A stretch of 64,000 bases of DNA from Schizophyllum amplum (taxonomy: Eukaryota > Basidiomycota > Agaricomycetes > Agaricales > Schizophyllaceae), in assembly GCA_007026445.1 (NCBI GenBank), contig VDMD01000056.1, positions 101,226 to 165,225 on the forward strand. Direction: 5' to 3'. Position 1 is the stretch's first letter. Each line of letters opens with the position of its first letter. The notes below the pieces were generated by a model that was given only the letters and a program-made list of their open reading frames with translations, ran no database searches and was not told the origin of the DNA. The translations under genes were made by a program, and so were the position numbers. Positions 34,328 through 45,478 of the stretch are shown one piece after another.

Positions 34328-34628
34328 TCATGGGGTGCAGGATGTGCATTTGCCGTCGACCTACACGGCACCAATGAGCGAGCGAATCATGAGCGAAAAG
34401 CAGCGCACGCCGCACCTCGCCCAATACAAGCCGCTCGGGCTGTCCAAAATATCTTCTACAGTTGCACAGACCGCTTGCGCCGCAATTTCGTGGGTGTGCC
34501 CTGCTTTGAAAACAGCTGCGCGAGCTGCAGTCGATGGTCCGCTCCCCCGTCTTCGAGAGATGGCCACACTCCCGCGCGCGTACGAATTTGTACTGCCGGT
34601 GGCACATCCTGCATAGCCCACACAGCAT
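34328..34628 (-). CDS. Small cysteine-rich protein (81 aa, 12 Cys)
   Basis: Two exons: 34416-34628 and 34328-34360, separated by a 55-bp GTGCGG...GTGTAG intron. The protein starts MLCGLCRMCHRQYKF and continues RECGHLS, IDCSSRSCFQSRAHPRNC and LCNCRRYFGQPERL, and after splicing ends GEVDGKCTSCTP. The regular Cys/His spacing (CGH, DC, SxxHPxxC, CxC, CxxC) suggests a compact zinc-binding or disulphide fold. I recall small uncharacterised Agaricomycete proteins with the same Y..C.H/DC/HP..C/C..C pattern. There is no signal peptide, so metal binding is more likely than secretion. Splicing improves the match by adding the final CxxC pair, which supports the model. Confidence 0.62.
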
Positions 34629-35925
34629 ATCTGAGCCTCGCGAGCGCTATTGTGACGAGATGGGACATACTGGGCTCGTCGGCGGAGGTAGCCCTAATCG
34701 CGAGAGCTCGTATTTAAGTTCAATCTGCAAGCATCAAATCAAAGATCTCTCTGTGTTCGTTCCGGCAGTACAGAGCTGATGTTACCTTTACAGGCAGCGT
34801 CGTCGTGGGCGCATGAAAGCGTCGTGCAAGAGGGCGGGAGCGGGGGCGCGCCACAGTCAAAGCGACGAAAGCCAGACCGGGGGCAATGCCTTATAAGGTG
34901 GATTTCAATTGAGCTCGGTTCGACCTACTATCTGGGCTGGGACATTGCGCGATTACTCGCTGGCGCATGCACTGAGAAACTCAGAGCTACTGTTGGCGAT
35001 GTACGTTTTCATGAAAATAGGCGGTCACACCGGCCAATTGGGTCTCTGGAAGCTGGCGAAGGGCGTTTGAACCAGAAGAGGAAGGCGATCTGGAATCTCG
35101 CCATCAATTGACAATAGGGTCACGTTTCTAAACCTTGATCATGATCAGGGTTCATCGCGATTCGGAATCGTCGAAGAGGAGGGAGCCCGGAGGACAGGTG
35201 GGCAGCGTGTGGGCAGCATCAACAGGCTGAACGGGAACAGCCATGTCTTATCGGTACTCCCAGCCTTTCGCAACGTCCTCTGCACGCGCTGGGCGCGTCG
35301 TCCACCACAGCCTTAGAAAAAGAACCCAATGTACAATGTTCGTCCAGAACATCGTAGAAGCTCGATTGAAGATGAATCGGGCACATGTCCCCGATGACAA
35401 GGTATGACCGCGGACCGGTGCCTTTCAAGTTGGACTTACCCTCATCAACGCGCCCCTCACACGCTGCAAGCATGAGGCGCTGAGCATCCCGTACAATCAC
35501 CCTAGTTGCGGGTCCTACAGTTGCGGGCTGCTGGGGCACAAAGAGCAAGAACATGGCTCGCGCAGGAACGTTTCAAAGACGCCCGGCGAATATGTGGCAC
35601 GGGGCATGAAGACGGGTGTCAAGCCCTCGACATCGAGGAGGGTCTGCCGAGCGCCCCATCCCCGCTCTCGTACGGATCATCGATGGCTTGGCTCACCTCG
35701 AAATTCAAGCGCGGAGGTAATCCCCATACGGAGCGATACGCGCCGGTCCCCCTCTTGCCTCAAATGCCGGGTCATACCGCGAAAGATGAACGGTGGTTTC
35801 TACCATTAGGTGCTTGTGCGCCTCGCAGGAGATATGCCCCGTGGTGAGGGATCACAAGTGGATGCCGGAGCGGGCGCTCAGACGCAGTACGTAGACTAGC
35901 GGAGCATGCGCGTCTGGCTGACACG
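34629..35925. other. Intergenic
   Basis: 1.3 kb between the Cys-rich gene and the 3' end of the i-AAA protease gene. Several 70-110-codon frames on both strands lack recognisable motifs. Confidence 0.4.
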
Positions 35926-38900
35926 CTAGGGCGGCAGGGCTTGACCTATCGGCTCTAAAGGAGGGGCATGAGTACCGTTGTAGTAAAGATGTAGCAGGGC
36001 CGGTGTACGCACGGCGAAGTTATCCACTTCCTCGGTTTCCTGGAGTTTCTCGTCCAACACCTCGTTGAGGGCGCGTATCGGCTCGCCCTTGATGACCTTC
36101 TTGACCTCGTCGCCGTCTAGAGTCTCGTACTCGACCAATGATTCCGCCAACTAGGCATCGTCGTCAGTCGTATCCGCGGGTTCGTCGAGGGAAGAACGCG
36201 ACGCACTCTATGCAGCTCTGGCAGTTTACTCGTCAGGACCTCTCTTGCGCGCTCCTCCGATTCCTTGATAAGCCTTACGAGGGATACGTCAGTCTCGGCA
36301 ATTAAATCGGAGGAAGATTCACCGTACCTGGTCACTTCGTCGTCAATTTCTTGTAACCGCTTCGGGCTGGCATCAGAGTCGGAGTAGTCGACCGGCCCAA
36401 GTTTAGAGAAGCCAAGACGTTTGACCATATCGCGTGCTAGGCCTGAGGCAGAGTGGATATCGGAGCTTGCGCCGCCCGTGATGTTTTCCGGGCCATAGAC
36501 TGCGCAGCGTCAGTAACACAATAAGGCGGCTTTCTGACCGGCGTACTGAGTCCTTCCGCTATACGGCCGCCCATGGCGACGTCCATGCGTGCCAGCATTT
36601 CCTTATAGGTGACAGAGAACTTGTCGTCTTGCGGCAATTGTGATGTCTACGATGGGTAAGACATCAGACAGGATAGAACGAGCAGAGAAAGCGACGCACA
36701 TAGCCAAGGGCATGCCCACGCGGCATACACGTTACTTTGTGCAATGGCATAGCGCCGTCCGTGTAGATGCAAACCAGAGCATGGCCCGCCTTCAGAGGAA
36801 CATATTGTCAACAGACGAATAGGGATGAAGCATGAACAACGCCCATACCTCATGGTACGCAGTCGCTAGCTTCTGCTTAGGTTCAATGAACGCACTCTTG
36901 CGCTCAGCGCCCATTATGATACGGTCCTATCGTACATCAGTCCAGCGTTCATGCGGCCTTGACGCTGCGCGTGACTCACGATAGCCCACTCGAAATGGTT
37001 CAAGTTCACATCCTTGGCACGTTCCTTTGCGGCATGGATAGCAGCGATGCTATCGAGACGTTAATTTATACAGACCGGTAAGAAACAGCCGGACTTACTT
37101 GACCATGTTCTGAAGGTCGGCACCGGAAAATCCGATCGTGCCCCGCGCCAGCCGCTTGGGATCGACCTCTGTATGAGCCGGTCAGAGCTAAACGGCGCAC
37201 AACCAGGGCTTGTATTACCTGTACTCGTCTTGACGCCCTTCATATGATGCTGGATGATCTGGACACGTCCGCGAATATCTGGCAGAGGCACGGCGATGTG
37301 CCTGTCGAAACGTCCTGGTCGAGTAAGTGCACTAAATAATCATGAGCACAACTCGAGTTGCTGAAGCGCAGGACCTACGAATCCAAGCTTTGCGGGAAAT
37401 TAGTGGCGGCAATGACGATGACGCCCTCAGAGCCCTGGAAGCCGTCCATCTCGACGAGCAGCTGGTTCAGAGTCTGCTTCATGTACTGCTGATCGCGGTT
37501 GTTCCTCTTGCCACCGACAGCGTCCAACTCGTCAATGAAGATGATAGCGGGTTGACGCTTGCGAGCTGCAGCAAAGAGCTCGCGGACGCGTTTCGCTCCC
37601 ACGCCAACATACATCTCGTCGAACTCGGACCTGGTTTGTAGCGATGAGAACAAATGACTTCTGGCTGAATGATGGCTTACCCAGACGCGGAGAAGAATGG
37701 GACGCCCGCCTCTCCAGCAACAGCTTTAGCCAACATAGTCTTACCCGTTCCAGGAGGACTAGTTTTGTCAGTAATGACATGATAGACGTGAAGAAGGCTT
37801 ACCCCGTCAAAAGAACACCGTTAGGAAGCCTGCCGCCGAGGACGGTAAACGAAGACGGGTCCTTCAAGAACTGGACGATGTCTTGGAGTTCCTGAAGATG
37901 AGGTATTTTAGCACAACTGCTGTAATGCAGTACAATACCCATACGAACCTCCTTGGCTTCATCGACACCGTGCACATCGCTGAATCTCACCGGCCTGTCG
38001 GGATTGGGCTCGAAGACGGAGAATTGAGGACCCGCTTTGATGAGACCGGAGTTCTCAAAGAACACGGACAGGATGATGAGTAGGACTGTAGATGTCATGA
38101 GACGTGCGACGACGGAGAAAGAGAAACATAACGCACAGAAGGAGGCCAACAACGACAGAAACATGAAGCGGAGCAATCTGGGTACCCATGCACCTTTCTC
38201 TGAGAACCGCTGAGTAAGAGAGAATAACGAGTTGGGGTATGGATCAACTGACTTTCCGTGAGGATAACCTGAATAGGCGCTGAGGCATCCGGAGCCGCGT
38301 TTCCCCAAAGCCTTGACATGGTGTTACCGGTCAACGCGTTGGACGTGGATGCCTTTGCCAACACGGCCTGTGCGATACCCTGGCTTTCTGTGACCTTCGC
38401 TGCTGTCGGTTTCTCGATCGTAACGGTAGGTTGCGGTGCAGGCGAGGCGTCTGCTTGCGCGTCTTCCGCCTTCTCGGGGGCAGGCATGTCCACGGGAGGC
38501 GGAGTAATTCCTTGGGCTGTGAGCAGTGCGTCGCGTCGTTCAACAGCGGATTGAACCGCGGCTGCGTTTCCGGAGTTGACCAAAGCGTCGAGGTAGATCT
38601 TGAAGGCCTCGGAAGACTGGAGGAGAGGTGACTCGGAGTCCTGATAGATTGCATGAGTGTGATCCGGAGCCTCCATTGCGTAGAACACGCACCACTTCGC
38701 ACATCCTCTCCCACCGGCTGACGATGATCTCGTAGGACGCCTTCATATTCGTCTGTGCCAGTTCCCGGAACAGCTCGAGCTGCTTGCCGACATCACGAGG
38801 CTTCGTGTTTGCCTCTGCTTCCAGTAGAGATATCCGTGCGACGACATGCGGAGGTGGCGGCTGTTCGCCTTTGCTCCAGAGCGCCTTGAAGGAGAAGGGC

Positions 38901-39181
38901 CGGAGGGTGAGCGGTGACTGGCGGTAAAGAGAAGGTAAAGACCGGGGAGGTATGTGCGCGGTGGTGCGGGCGAGTATTAGATTACGAGTAGCGGAATGTA
39001 CTGGATAACGAGGAAAACAAGCGGAGGTTGAGAGCGATCGTAAGCCGACGGACACGAGACAGGCGGTGAGCGAGCTGGCCGGACGCGCTCCACGCGAGAG
39101 CGCGCAGTAGACCTGTGCTTATGTCAGCGTGCTGCTCGCTGTTGTACCCGTCGAATGACGCGCCTGTGGACTGGCCAGCAT
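35926..39181 (-). CDS. YME1: Mitochondrial i-AAA metalloprotease, Yme1/FtsH family
   Basis: ATP-dependent zinc protease of the inner membrane with its active site in the intermembrane space. A mitochondrial-type N-terminus is followed by [18 protein letters not shown], an Ala/Pro-rich linker, a membrane span ([15 protein letters not shown]) and [14 protein letters not shown]. The AAA+ module has [18 protein letters not shown] (Walker A), [16 protein letters not shown] (Walker B), [20 protein letters not shown] and [11 protein letters not shown] (sensor). Helical domain: [15 protein letters not shown]. Protease: [14 protein letters not shown], with zinc site HEAGH split by an intron after HE, then [15 protein letters not shown] and [12 protein letters not shown]. 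The C-terminus extends beyond VKKVIKGEP. The start is unresolved: the ATG at 39181 needs a GC donor (CAG|GCGCGT) to meet the open presequence frame. Confidence 0.9.
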
Positions 39182-39347
39182 CCGTGAACGCAGGATGCAA
39201 GTAGTGAAGTCAGGACTCAAGACAGCCAGCCGCGTATGGACTCCGGCAACGCTCGGCGCGCACGTGGCCCGAATTTTGAGATCACGCCTCAAGTTCGTCT
39301 CGCTTGGACACCCATTGTTTTTCGAACCGTCACACCAACACGAAATC

Positions 39348-40596
39348 ATGGCAGCCAAGAAGAATGGTAAGAACCGAAAGGGGCCTGCTCTACATACCGA
39401 CTGACTTCCGTCGATAAGCCGTCGCCGCTGCCAAACTCGCTATCGAGACCTGCAACTCCGCAGAGCAGTCTCTCAAGTCCAGCGACGCGTCTAACGCGCC
39501 TACCCTCGATACACCTCTCGCAGTCATACAGAAAGACATGCGCGCGATACTCTCCATGCTCTACTTCTCTACTACCAAACTCTCTCTCGCGATGTCTCAG
39601 CAAGAATACTCCGCCGCCCTCAGTCCTCTCAAGGACATCACCGTCCAAATCCCCACTCTCATGCACTGCATATCCCTCTTCGACGGCGACTTGGTCGGTA
39701 AAACACTAGCGCAGGAGGTCAGAATGGTCGCTATCGACGTCACTGTCTCTACCGCCGCCTTGCTACAGTCTTTCGTCAAGGGCGAGGGCCCCGCCACAGC
39801 GTCGAAGGAATACCTCTTCCGAACGGGATCCGTGCACGAGATCATCGATGCCGCGCGAGGCGCGAAGGGTATCTCGGATAACAATACGGTAGCAGTCAAA
39901 AAGAAATGGGCAGCAAACCAGGCGCCGATGGAGGACGGCATCAAGGAGCTTGCCGAGTCCATCGAGAAGGCAAAATCCGAGTCGCCGGCAGAAGAGGAAA
40001 CGGAGGACGACTTTGATGACGGCTGGGACGAATTAGGTATCTCCTCGGACGACAAGATGGACGCTGATGAGCTTGTGCGTGCCGAAAAGGTTAGTACCAA
40101 ACAATGATTTCTCCTGATTCCTCTCGTTGATTATTTTTATCAGGGCCACGTCGTCCTGCGACTCTGCAGCATGTTGCATAAACGGGTGGCAAGGGATCTA
40201 CTAACTATAACACCTGCTTCATCCGTCGACAACACCCTCCTCGACTCCCTTCCCACCTTCTCCGCCAACCTCCTCTCCCACGCCGACGACCTCATCATGT
40301 CTTTTGAGGCCCCTCAGGAGAAGAGCCAGATCCTCGAGTGCCTCGATGGTCTGGTAGAGCAGATTCACGACCTGCGCGGAACGCTGAAGCTTTTACTTCT
40401 CGAGCCCGTATCGGCAGGCTTAGGCAAGCCCATATCGGCAGGCCCAACCGAACCCGACGGCGACACCGCGAAGAATGACGCCCCGAAGACGGACAAGCCG
40501 AGCCCGACCAAGTGGTTTGAGACCTGCTTCGTGCAGATCGACAAGGGCGCGGACGCGCTGCGCGCCCTGCTGCAGGAGCAGTCGAACGCATCATAA
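39348..40596 (+). CDS. GCIP / cyclin-D1-binding protein 1 family protein
   Basis: Helical protein of the GCIP (Grap2 cyclin-D interacting, CCNDBP1) family, about 375 aa, three exons. The first exon encodes only MAAKKN. Then VAAAKLAIETCNSAEQSLKS, a helical region with MRAILSMLYFSTTKLSLAM and DITVQIPTLMHCISLFDGD, an acidic insert (EEETEDDFDDGWDELG), then VVLRLCSMLHKRVARDLL and FETCFVQIDKGADALRALL. The human relative binds cyclin D1 and is a negative regulator of cell-cycle progression; the fungal role is not established. Divergent from the Yme1 gene, with about 165 bp between proposed starts, so a shared promoter is likely. Confidence 0.78.
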
Positions 40597-40856
40597 CGCG
40601 GACGGGGAGCCGGAGACATCACACTAGCACCCGGAGACCACATCAATAAGAGTGACTCGGTGAGTCAAGCATTAATGTCTCTCCCCTCCCCCCCTCCCCG
40701 TCCCGCCCACCTTCACCCATCCGCGCAGGCACTTTATGCCACAAATGCCTCCGCCTGTCCCATACTCATCCTCCTAGCCCAATCCAGTATCCTGAATGCG
40801 CCACATATGGGGTCAAGTCTCCCCATGCGGCCGCACGCACGCGTCGCGGAGGGATA

Positions 40857-40976
40857 AACGAGGGATCAACGGGGATCAACGGGGAGGGTGATCGACGAGG
40901 GGCGAGTATATCCAACGAGGGGCGAGCGTGTTCAACGAGGGGGGAGGGTCGGAGGAGAGGGAGATCAACGAGGGGA
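40857..40976. repeat. Degenerate tandem repeat (TCAACGAGGGG-type)
   Basis: About seven imperfect units built on (A)TCAACGRGGGG(CGAG), spacing 11-21 bp, strongly G-rich on the plus strand. Possible minisatellite. Confidence 0.65.
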
Positions 40977-41203
40977 AGTCTCAGACGTCGATGCATGCGC
41001 GCAACAGGCTGCATCTCGGACTATGACGCGGAAGAGTCGGTCAATTTCCAGAATATATCCTCGCGCACATCCTCTCAGACTGCGCGTCACGTCACAAATG
41101 CAGTTCGTCGGGGCTTTCAGTTACCAGTACATCGAGCCACTGGTGGACCAGCAGCGCATTGCCTTTGGCGGGTAGAGCTCCGGCTCGTCGCCTTTTTTCG
41201 ACG

Positions 41204-41248
41204 TCCATCTCGGTCAACATTCATCTCAGTCAACGTTCATCTCAACTG
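41204..41248. repeat. Short tandem repeat, 16-bp unit, about 2.8 copies
   Basis: Units TCCATCTCGGTCAACA, TTCATCTCAGTCAACG and TTCATCTCAACTG in tandem. Confidence 0.6.
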
Positions 41249-41980
41249 TTGGCTTTTGAATGCGTCTTCTGAGTGAGTTCATCGGTCTCAAGCCCAACGC
41301 TTAAGCCTCGAGGCCGCTGCATTGACATGAGGCGCTCACCCGATGGTCGCCGCCGGCGCGTGCATCTTTTCATAGGCTCAACTATCCACGCAATCATAGG
41401 TGCCCTTGCCCGCGCGTGCGCAGGCAGCCCTGCTCGCTAGCAGCTAATCCATCGATAGGTAGGAGGCAAGAGGGAAGACCAGGATGTCGATCTACACATC
41501 ACCTCGAGGCCACGACTTGCATCGTCGCGGAGTTGCTTGCCCAGCCGCATTTGTAGTTCGAGTCTTGCTCTTGCATGGAGAGATCGCGAGATACTCAAGG
41601 CGTATGTACGCAAAAGCCTGAATAAACCAGTTCAGTCAATTTTTTCTAGTAAATAGGTGGCAGGAAATTATACTGTAGAGGGGATGCCATTGACGCGTAC
41701 GGCCATCAACCTAACGATGAACCTCACGTGACTGGTTCAAGTTCAGGGAGCCTAAGTAATTTCGAGAGTTCCGAAGGCAGCACATATGCGAGGCAAACCG
41801 TCAGAAATCATCGGACTTGGGTGGTGGAAGACACTCACCGATCCATGCTCGACAGCAGGCTGATGTCAGGATGACATAAGCCAGGCCATGGCGCTCAATG
41901 TGTATGCCACTGCCAGCCCGGCCGTGCACCCGGATGCTACTTATCTAGATCTTGCGCTCACAACCCGAGATCTGAAAATC

Positions 41981-42584
41981 ATGAGCAAAGGAACCTGCGG
42001 AGGAAACTGCCTATGTGGCGCCGTCCAGTACATCGTCCACAAAGGCGTGAACGACAACATGGGTGCGGCCCACTGTCATTGTACGATGTGCGTCCTATAT
42101 ATGCGTCCTCTCAGCGCTGTAAATAGCGCACCTCCCTCTCCGAGACGCTTACCATCGCCATATTCAACTAATTCGTCCTCATCGCCCCTTCCCCAGGTGT
42201 CGACAGTGGACAGGAGGCCTCAGCGTCACCGCCATCTGCTTCCCCTTATCCGCCGTCCACTTCATCGTGGATGATAACGAGGTCGACTTCCACCACCCGC
42301 CCCCCGCGCTCAAGTCCTACCGCAGCAGCCCAACCTATGTGCGCCAGTTCTGCGGCACCTGCGGCTCGAGCCTGTTCTTCTACTCGAAGGAGAACGACAG
42401 GGTGGACGTGTGCGGGGGCACGCTGAGGGAGGTGAAGGAGCTGAAGATCACGGAGCAGATATGGTGCGAGAATGTGATTCCGGGGATGGAGGTGGGGCCG
42501 ACGGAGGGGGTGAAGATGTTTGAGAAGGGGAGTTATGTCGGAAAAATCGGAAATGGCAAGTTGCCCCATATTATGCCATGTTAG
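41981..42584 (+). CDS. GFA/CENP-V domain protein, C-terminus altered by an insertion
   Basis: Small zinc protein of the glutathione-dependent formaldehyde-activating enzyme-like (GFA) fold, two exons. Zinc ligands are in GGNCLCGAVQY (CxC), AHCHCTMCRQWTGG (CxCxxC) and RQFCGTCGSSLFFY (CxxC); the intron splits the middle cluster after TM. The last authentic residues are about MFEKGS. The following YVGKIGNGKLPHIMPC is encoded by the left end of the TA-element that begins at 42536. An in-frame ATG at 41888 would add 31 residues; 41981 is the family-like start. Many GFA proteins have no known substrate, so formaldehyde handling is not proven. Confidence 0.88.
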
Positions 42585-43956
42585 GCCATTAGGCCCCCGC
42601 CGGCTAATTATGGGGATCCTATATTCTATCGGGTCGACTTAGACCGAATATGTAACCTATGCCTAATTCTACATAATCGCGCCTACTAGGCCTTATATGA
42701 GCTAATTAGGCCAGCTAGCCAGGGAAAGCAGAAAATTGGCGGGGGCGGTCGCGCGGTACCAACCCCGGTACCCGCGACCACCCCCGCCATCATATTGCAT
42801 GCATGGGCCCAAAACCTTGCATTGTATACGGTAATACGATACACTGGCTAGTTAATGATGAATACTATTGTGCGATACAGGTAAGTCAACGCGTACGGAG
42901 GCTCACCCGCCCGACTTGGGAGAAATGATGGACTGCTAGCCAACATGAGCGCGATGCGAGATAGAGGGCAGCTGGCCCACACACCTTCGAATGTCCGTCA
43001 ACCCGTTCGTCAACCCTAGGAAGCTCTACCAAGCAAACGTAAAAGGCTGTCACTGTACTTATAAGAATGCGCATACACACCTCGTGGGCCAGCGGTATCG
43101 CGATTGCCAATCTTCATCCAACGCCGCGCTGGGCGAGATCGACGCTGTCGCATGCATCAGGATGCCATACGCACCACAACGGGGTATAGGATTGACCATA
43201 TCAACGATCGGGCAGCCAGAGGTGGACGAGCCGCTGGGCCTGACGATGGTCGCTGAATAAAACGCGGTGGCGAGAGCTGCAGCTTACAAATGCTTTCGGC
43301 ATTCTCCGAAATATCTCACGGCCCTTTTTGGGACTTCGCGTTTCGAACTCGGCGCGCCGTCTGCATTCGGTGCGTGCAATCCCTCACCTGCACGCGCCTG
43401 AACGTGCCACACCATGCCTTGGACCATACAGACTCAATGTAGACGGTTTGACTGGAGACTGGTAGTCGATCGCTACGCGAGGACTTGTATACAGCACCAC
43501 GGTGTCATGCTGATGCCGCTGTCACAGTCTTCTACGGCTTTCTCTTCTTCTGTCTTCTTCTGAGTCCCTTAATTACAAGCGAATGAGCTACAAGAGCAAC
43601 CCTGGGCACAGAAATAGCCTATAGAGTATTTATGAATGTTAAAGTCTGCAGACCAAAGGTATTTTGTCAAGCTTGATGAGACCAGTATTCAAGGGGCCAA
43701 AAGGGCGCTGGTGGTGCTAATCAACATCACCACCGCGTTGAGCATGGGCTAATATCTTGTCCTGCAAGTTCAAAAAGGTGCGAAAGCGAGCGTTGGAGCT
43801 TGGGAGGGAAAATGGCCGATTGGGCATAAAAAGATCTAATATGACTTAACCTGACCTACGTAGACATAATACCTTCCTAATTGGGCTGCGGCCCAAAGCT
43901 AATTATGCCATTATGCCTTGTACGCCAAATTAGCCTTTTCCGATTTTTCCGACATA
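42534..43956. mobile_element. 1.42-kb TA-inserting transposable element (non-autonomous)
   Basis: The ends 42536-42553 and 43937-43954 are inverted repeats, 18 bp perfect (TGTCGGAAAAATCGGAAA), each bordered by TA. The subterminal regions on both sides are dense in TTAGGCC/ATTATGCC/AATTAGCC words, as in transposase-binding subterminal repeats. No transposase-size ORF is present (largest about 89 codons), so it depends on another copy. A 51-bp hairpin lies at 42738-42788. The insertion point coincides with the stop codon of the GFA gene. Confidence 0.75.
42738..42788. repeat. GC-rich perfect-arm hairpin inside the TA element
   Basis: About 22-bp near-perfect inverted arms (GGCGGGGGCGGTCGCG...CGCGACCACCCCCGCC) containing two GGTACC boxes around a short loop. 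Could form a cruciform or an RNA hairpin. Confidence 0.7.
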
Positions 43957-44247
43957 GAAGGGATGAGGTGGGAGTTGGATGGAGGGAGGGGAGACAAGTG
44001 GAAGAAGAGTTTGGCGCTTGATTGAGGCGACATAGGGGTCGGATCGCAGGGAGCTATGGGAGTCCTCCCTTATTAGACGAGGCCACCACATCACGGACAC
44101 ATCTCAGTTACATCCCGAGCCGATATGATAGTCGGATGGAATATATATATACGTGTTATGCAAGGATCGACGATGTACAACGAAACATAAGCTGGCCAAT
44201 AGTATGATGGTATCGTTCGCTCACCGCGTCCCTCTCTTCCTCGCCGC

Positions 44248-45262
44248 TTAGAATTGATGATTGAGGTCGTCGTCCGTCGTCCTCGTCCGGCCAACAGGGC
44301 TGGGAGACCTATTAGGACCAGCGGCGCCAGCACTAGCGTAAGGGGTGCTGTTGCCATACAGCCCGCCCTCCGGATCCTCGGGGAAGTCGGTCGAACCGTT
44401 CGCCGACGACTGCACGCTCGCTGCAGTCGAGTGGCGCTTCTTCTTCGACTTCTTGCGGCGGCTGTTCTCCTCGGCGGTCGAGTACGCGTCCTCGGTGCGC
44501 GCCCACCGATCCTTCTTGCCCTTCGCCTTCTTGCCGCGCTTGGGTGTGTCCATGACGGCGTCGTCGAAGTTGGCGGGGTACTTCCAGCGTCCGCCGCTCG
44601 TAGACGAGTTGGCGTCGGCGTTGTAGTACTGCTCGTCCTCGGGGCCCCAGAGCTCGCCATTGGCGCCGCGGCGCGTAGCGGGAGCGCCGTGCGAGTCAGA
44701 GGAGAGGGAGAGGGTGGAAGGGTCCTGACCCTCCTCGTAGGGCTGCCCCTCAAGAGCGGAGGTGGGGTTGCGATCCTTGTAGCGGTTCGCCCACTGGGAG
44801 CGGCGCTCGTGGCGACGGATAGTAGAGATGTCGACAAGGCCGTACCGCTGTACCCATTTGGGGGTGCGAGCGTGAGTCTTGTTGTTGCGGATGTTCTGTA
44901 GTGTTTAAGCGATGGTTAGGCGTGGTTGTGAAATATGTCCCCACTGCATACCTGGATATAGAAGTTGTGTCCGTGGCCTATCGCGAATCGCGAGTCAGCT
45001 ACAGCATAGTGTGCGAGGCACAGACAGCGCACCTGGTATATAGCCACAGATCGTCAACAGGAGATTAATCCAGAAGTCCTTGCCCACCCCAAAGCGCGCG
45101 GCGACGGCTGCAAGGAGTCAGTGGCGGGCCAGGCCGGGGAAAGGCGCCGCTGCGCTGCGCACCTAGGGGAGGGAAGAGAGAGCCAACGATGAAAAGAACG
45201 ACTGCATAGCCGTGGTGGCGCCGCGGGGTCAAGTCAACCTTCTGCGGAATATACTGGCTCAT
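44248..45262 (-). CDS. PMP3/UPF0057-type membrane protein with long C-terminal tail
   Basis: The N-terminal 65 residues hold the PMP3 (stress-induced hydrophobic peptide) domain: two membrane spans (YAVVLFIVGSLFPPLAVAAR and DFWINLLLTICGYIPGHGHN) with the signature FPPLAVAARFGVGKDFWINL. Unlike the usual 52-60-aa proteolipids, a hydrophilic tail of about 220 residues follows, with HERRSQWANRYKDRNP, a Lys-rich segment (KRGKKAKGKKDRWAR, RRKKSKKKRH) and an end DDDLNHQF. PMP3 proteins sit in the plasma membrane and affect membrane potential and salt tolerance. The tail suggests a signalling or scaffold role (inference). About four exons; the last is long. Confidence 0.87.
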
Positions 45263-45478
45263 CGTGCGCGACGCCGACGAACATGAAGTTCGGGATTGAG
45301 TAGCTTTGGCGGTGGCGGTGCTCCGTGCCCGTGGGAAAAGCAGGAACAATGGCCGAGACAGGTTCTTGGCTCCGACGCGCATACGCCATCGAGCACGGGC
45401 GCTCTTCTATTTTACAAAAATCTCGACGGGTCTGCGGCGGGTAATCACGACGACGAGTGCATCTCATCTTGCCGCGAC

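Larger units (their letters stand above)
40597..41980. other. Intergenic with two short tandem repeats
   Basis: 1.4 kb without a convincing gene. Contains the degenerate G-rich repeat at 40857-40976 and the 16-bp repeat at 41204-41248. Confidence 0.5.

Noticed and set aside
42991..43260. 89-codon ORF inside the 1.42-kb TA element
   Set aside because: Too short for a transposase and without DDE/DDD-like motifs; treated as non-coding interior.
44091..44837. 248-codon minus-strand frame with Arg/Thr/Pro/Ala-rich translation
   Set aside because: It is the alternative frame of the PMP3-type gene; the real frame has the conserved domain and a better composition.
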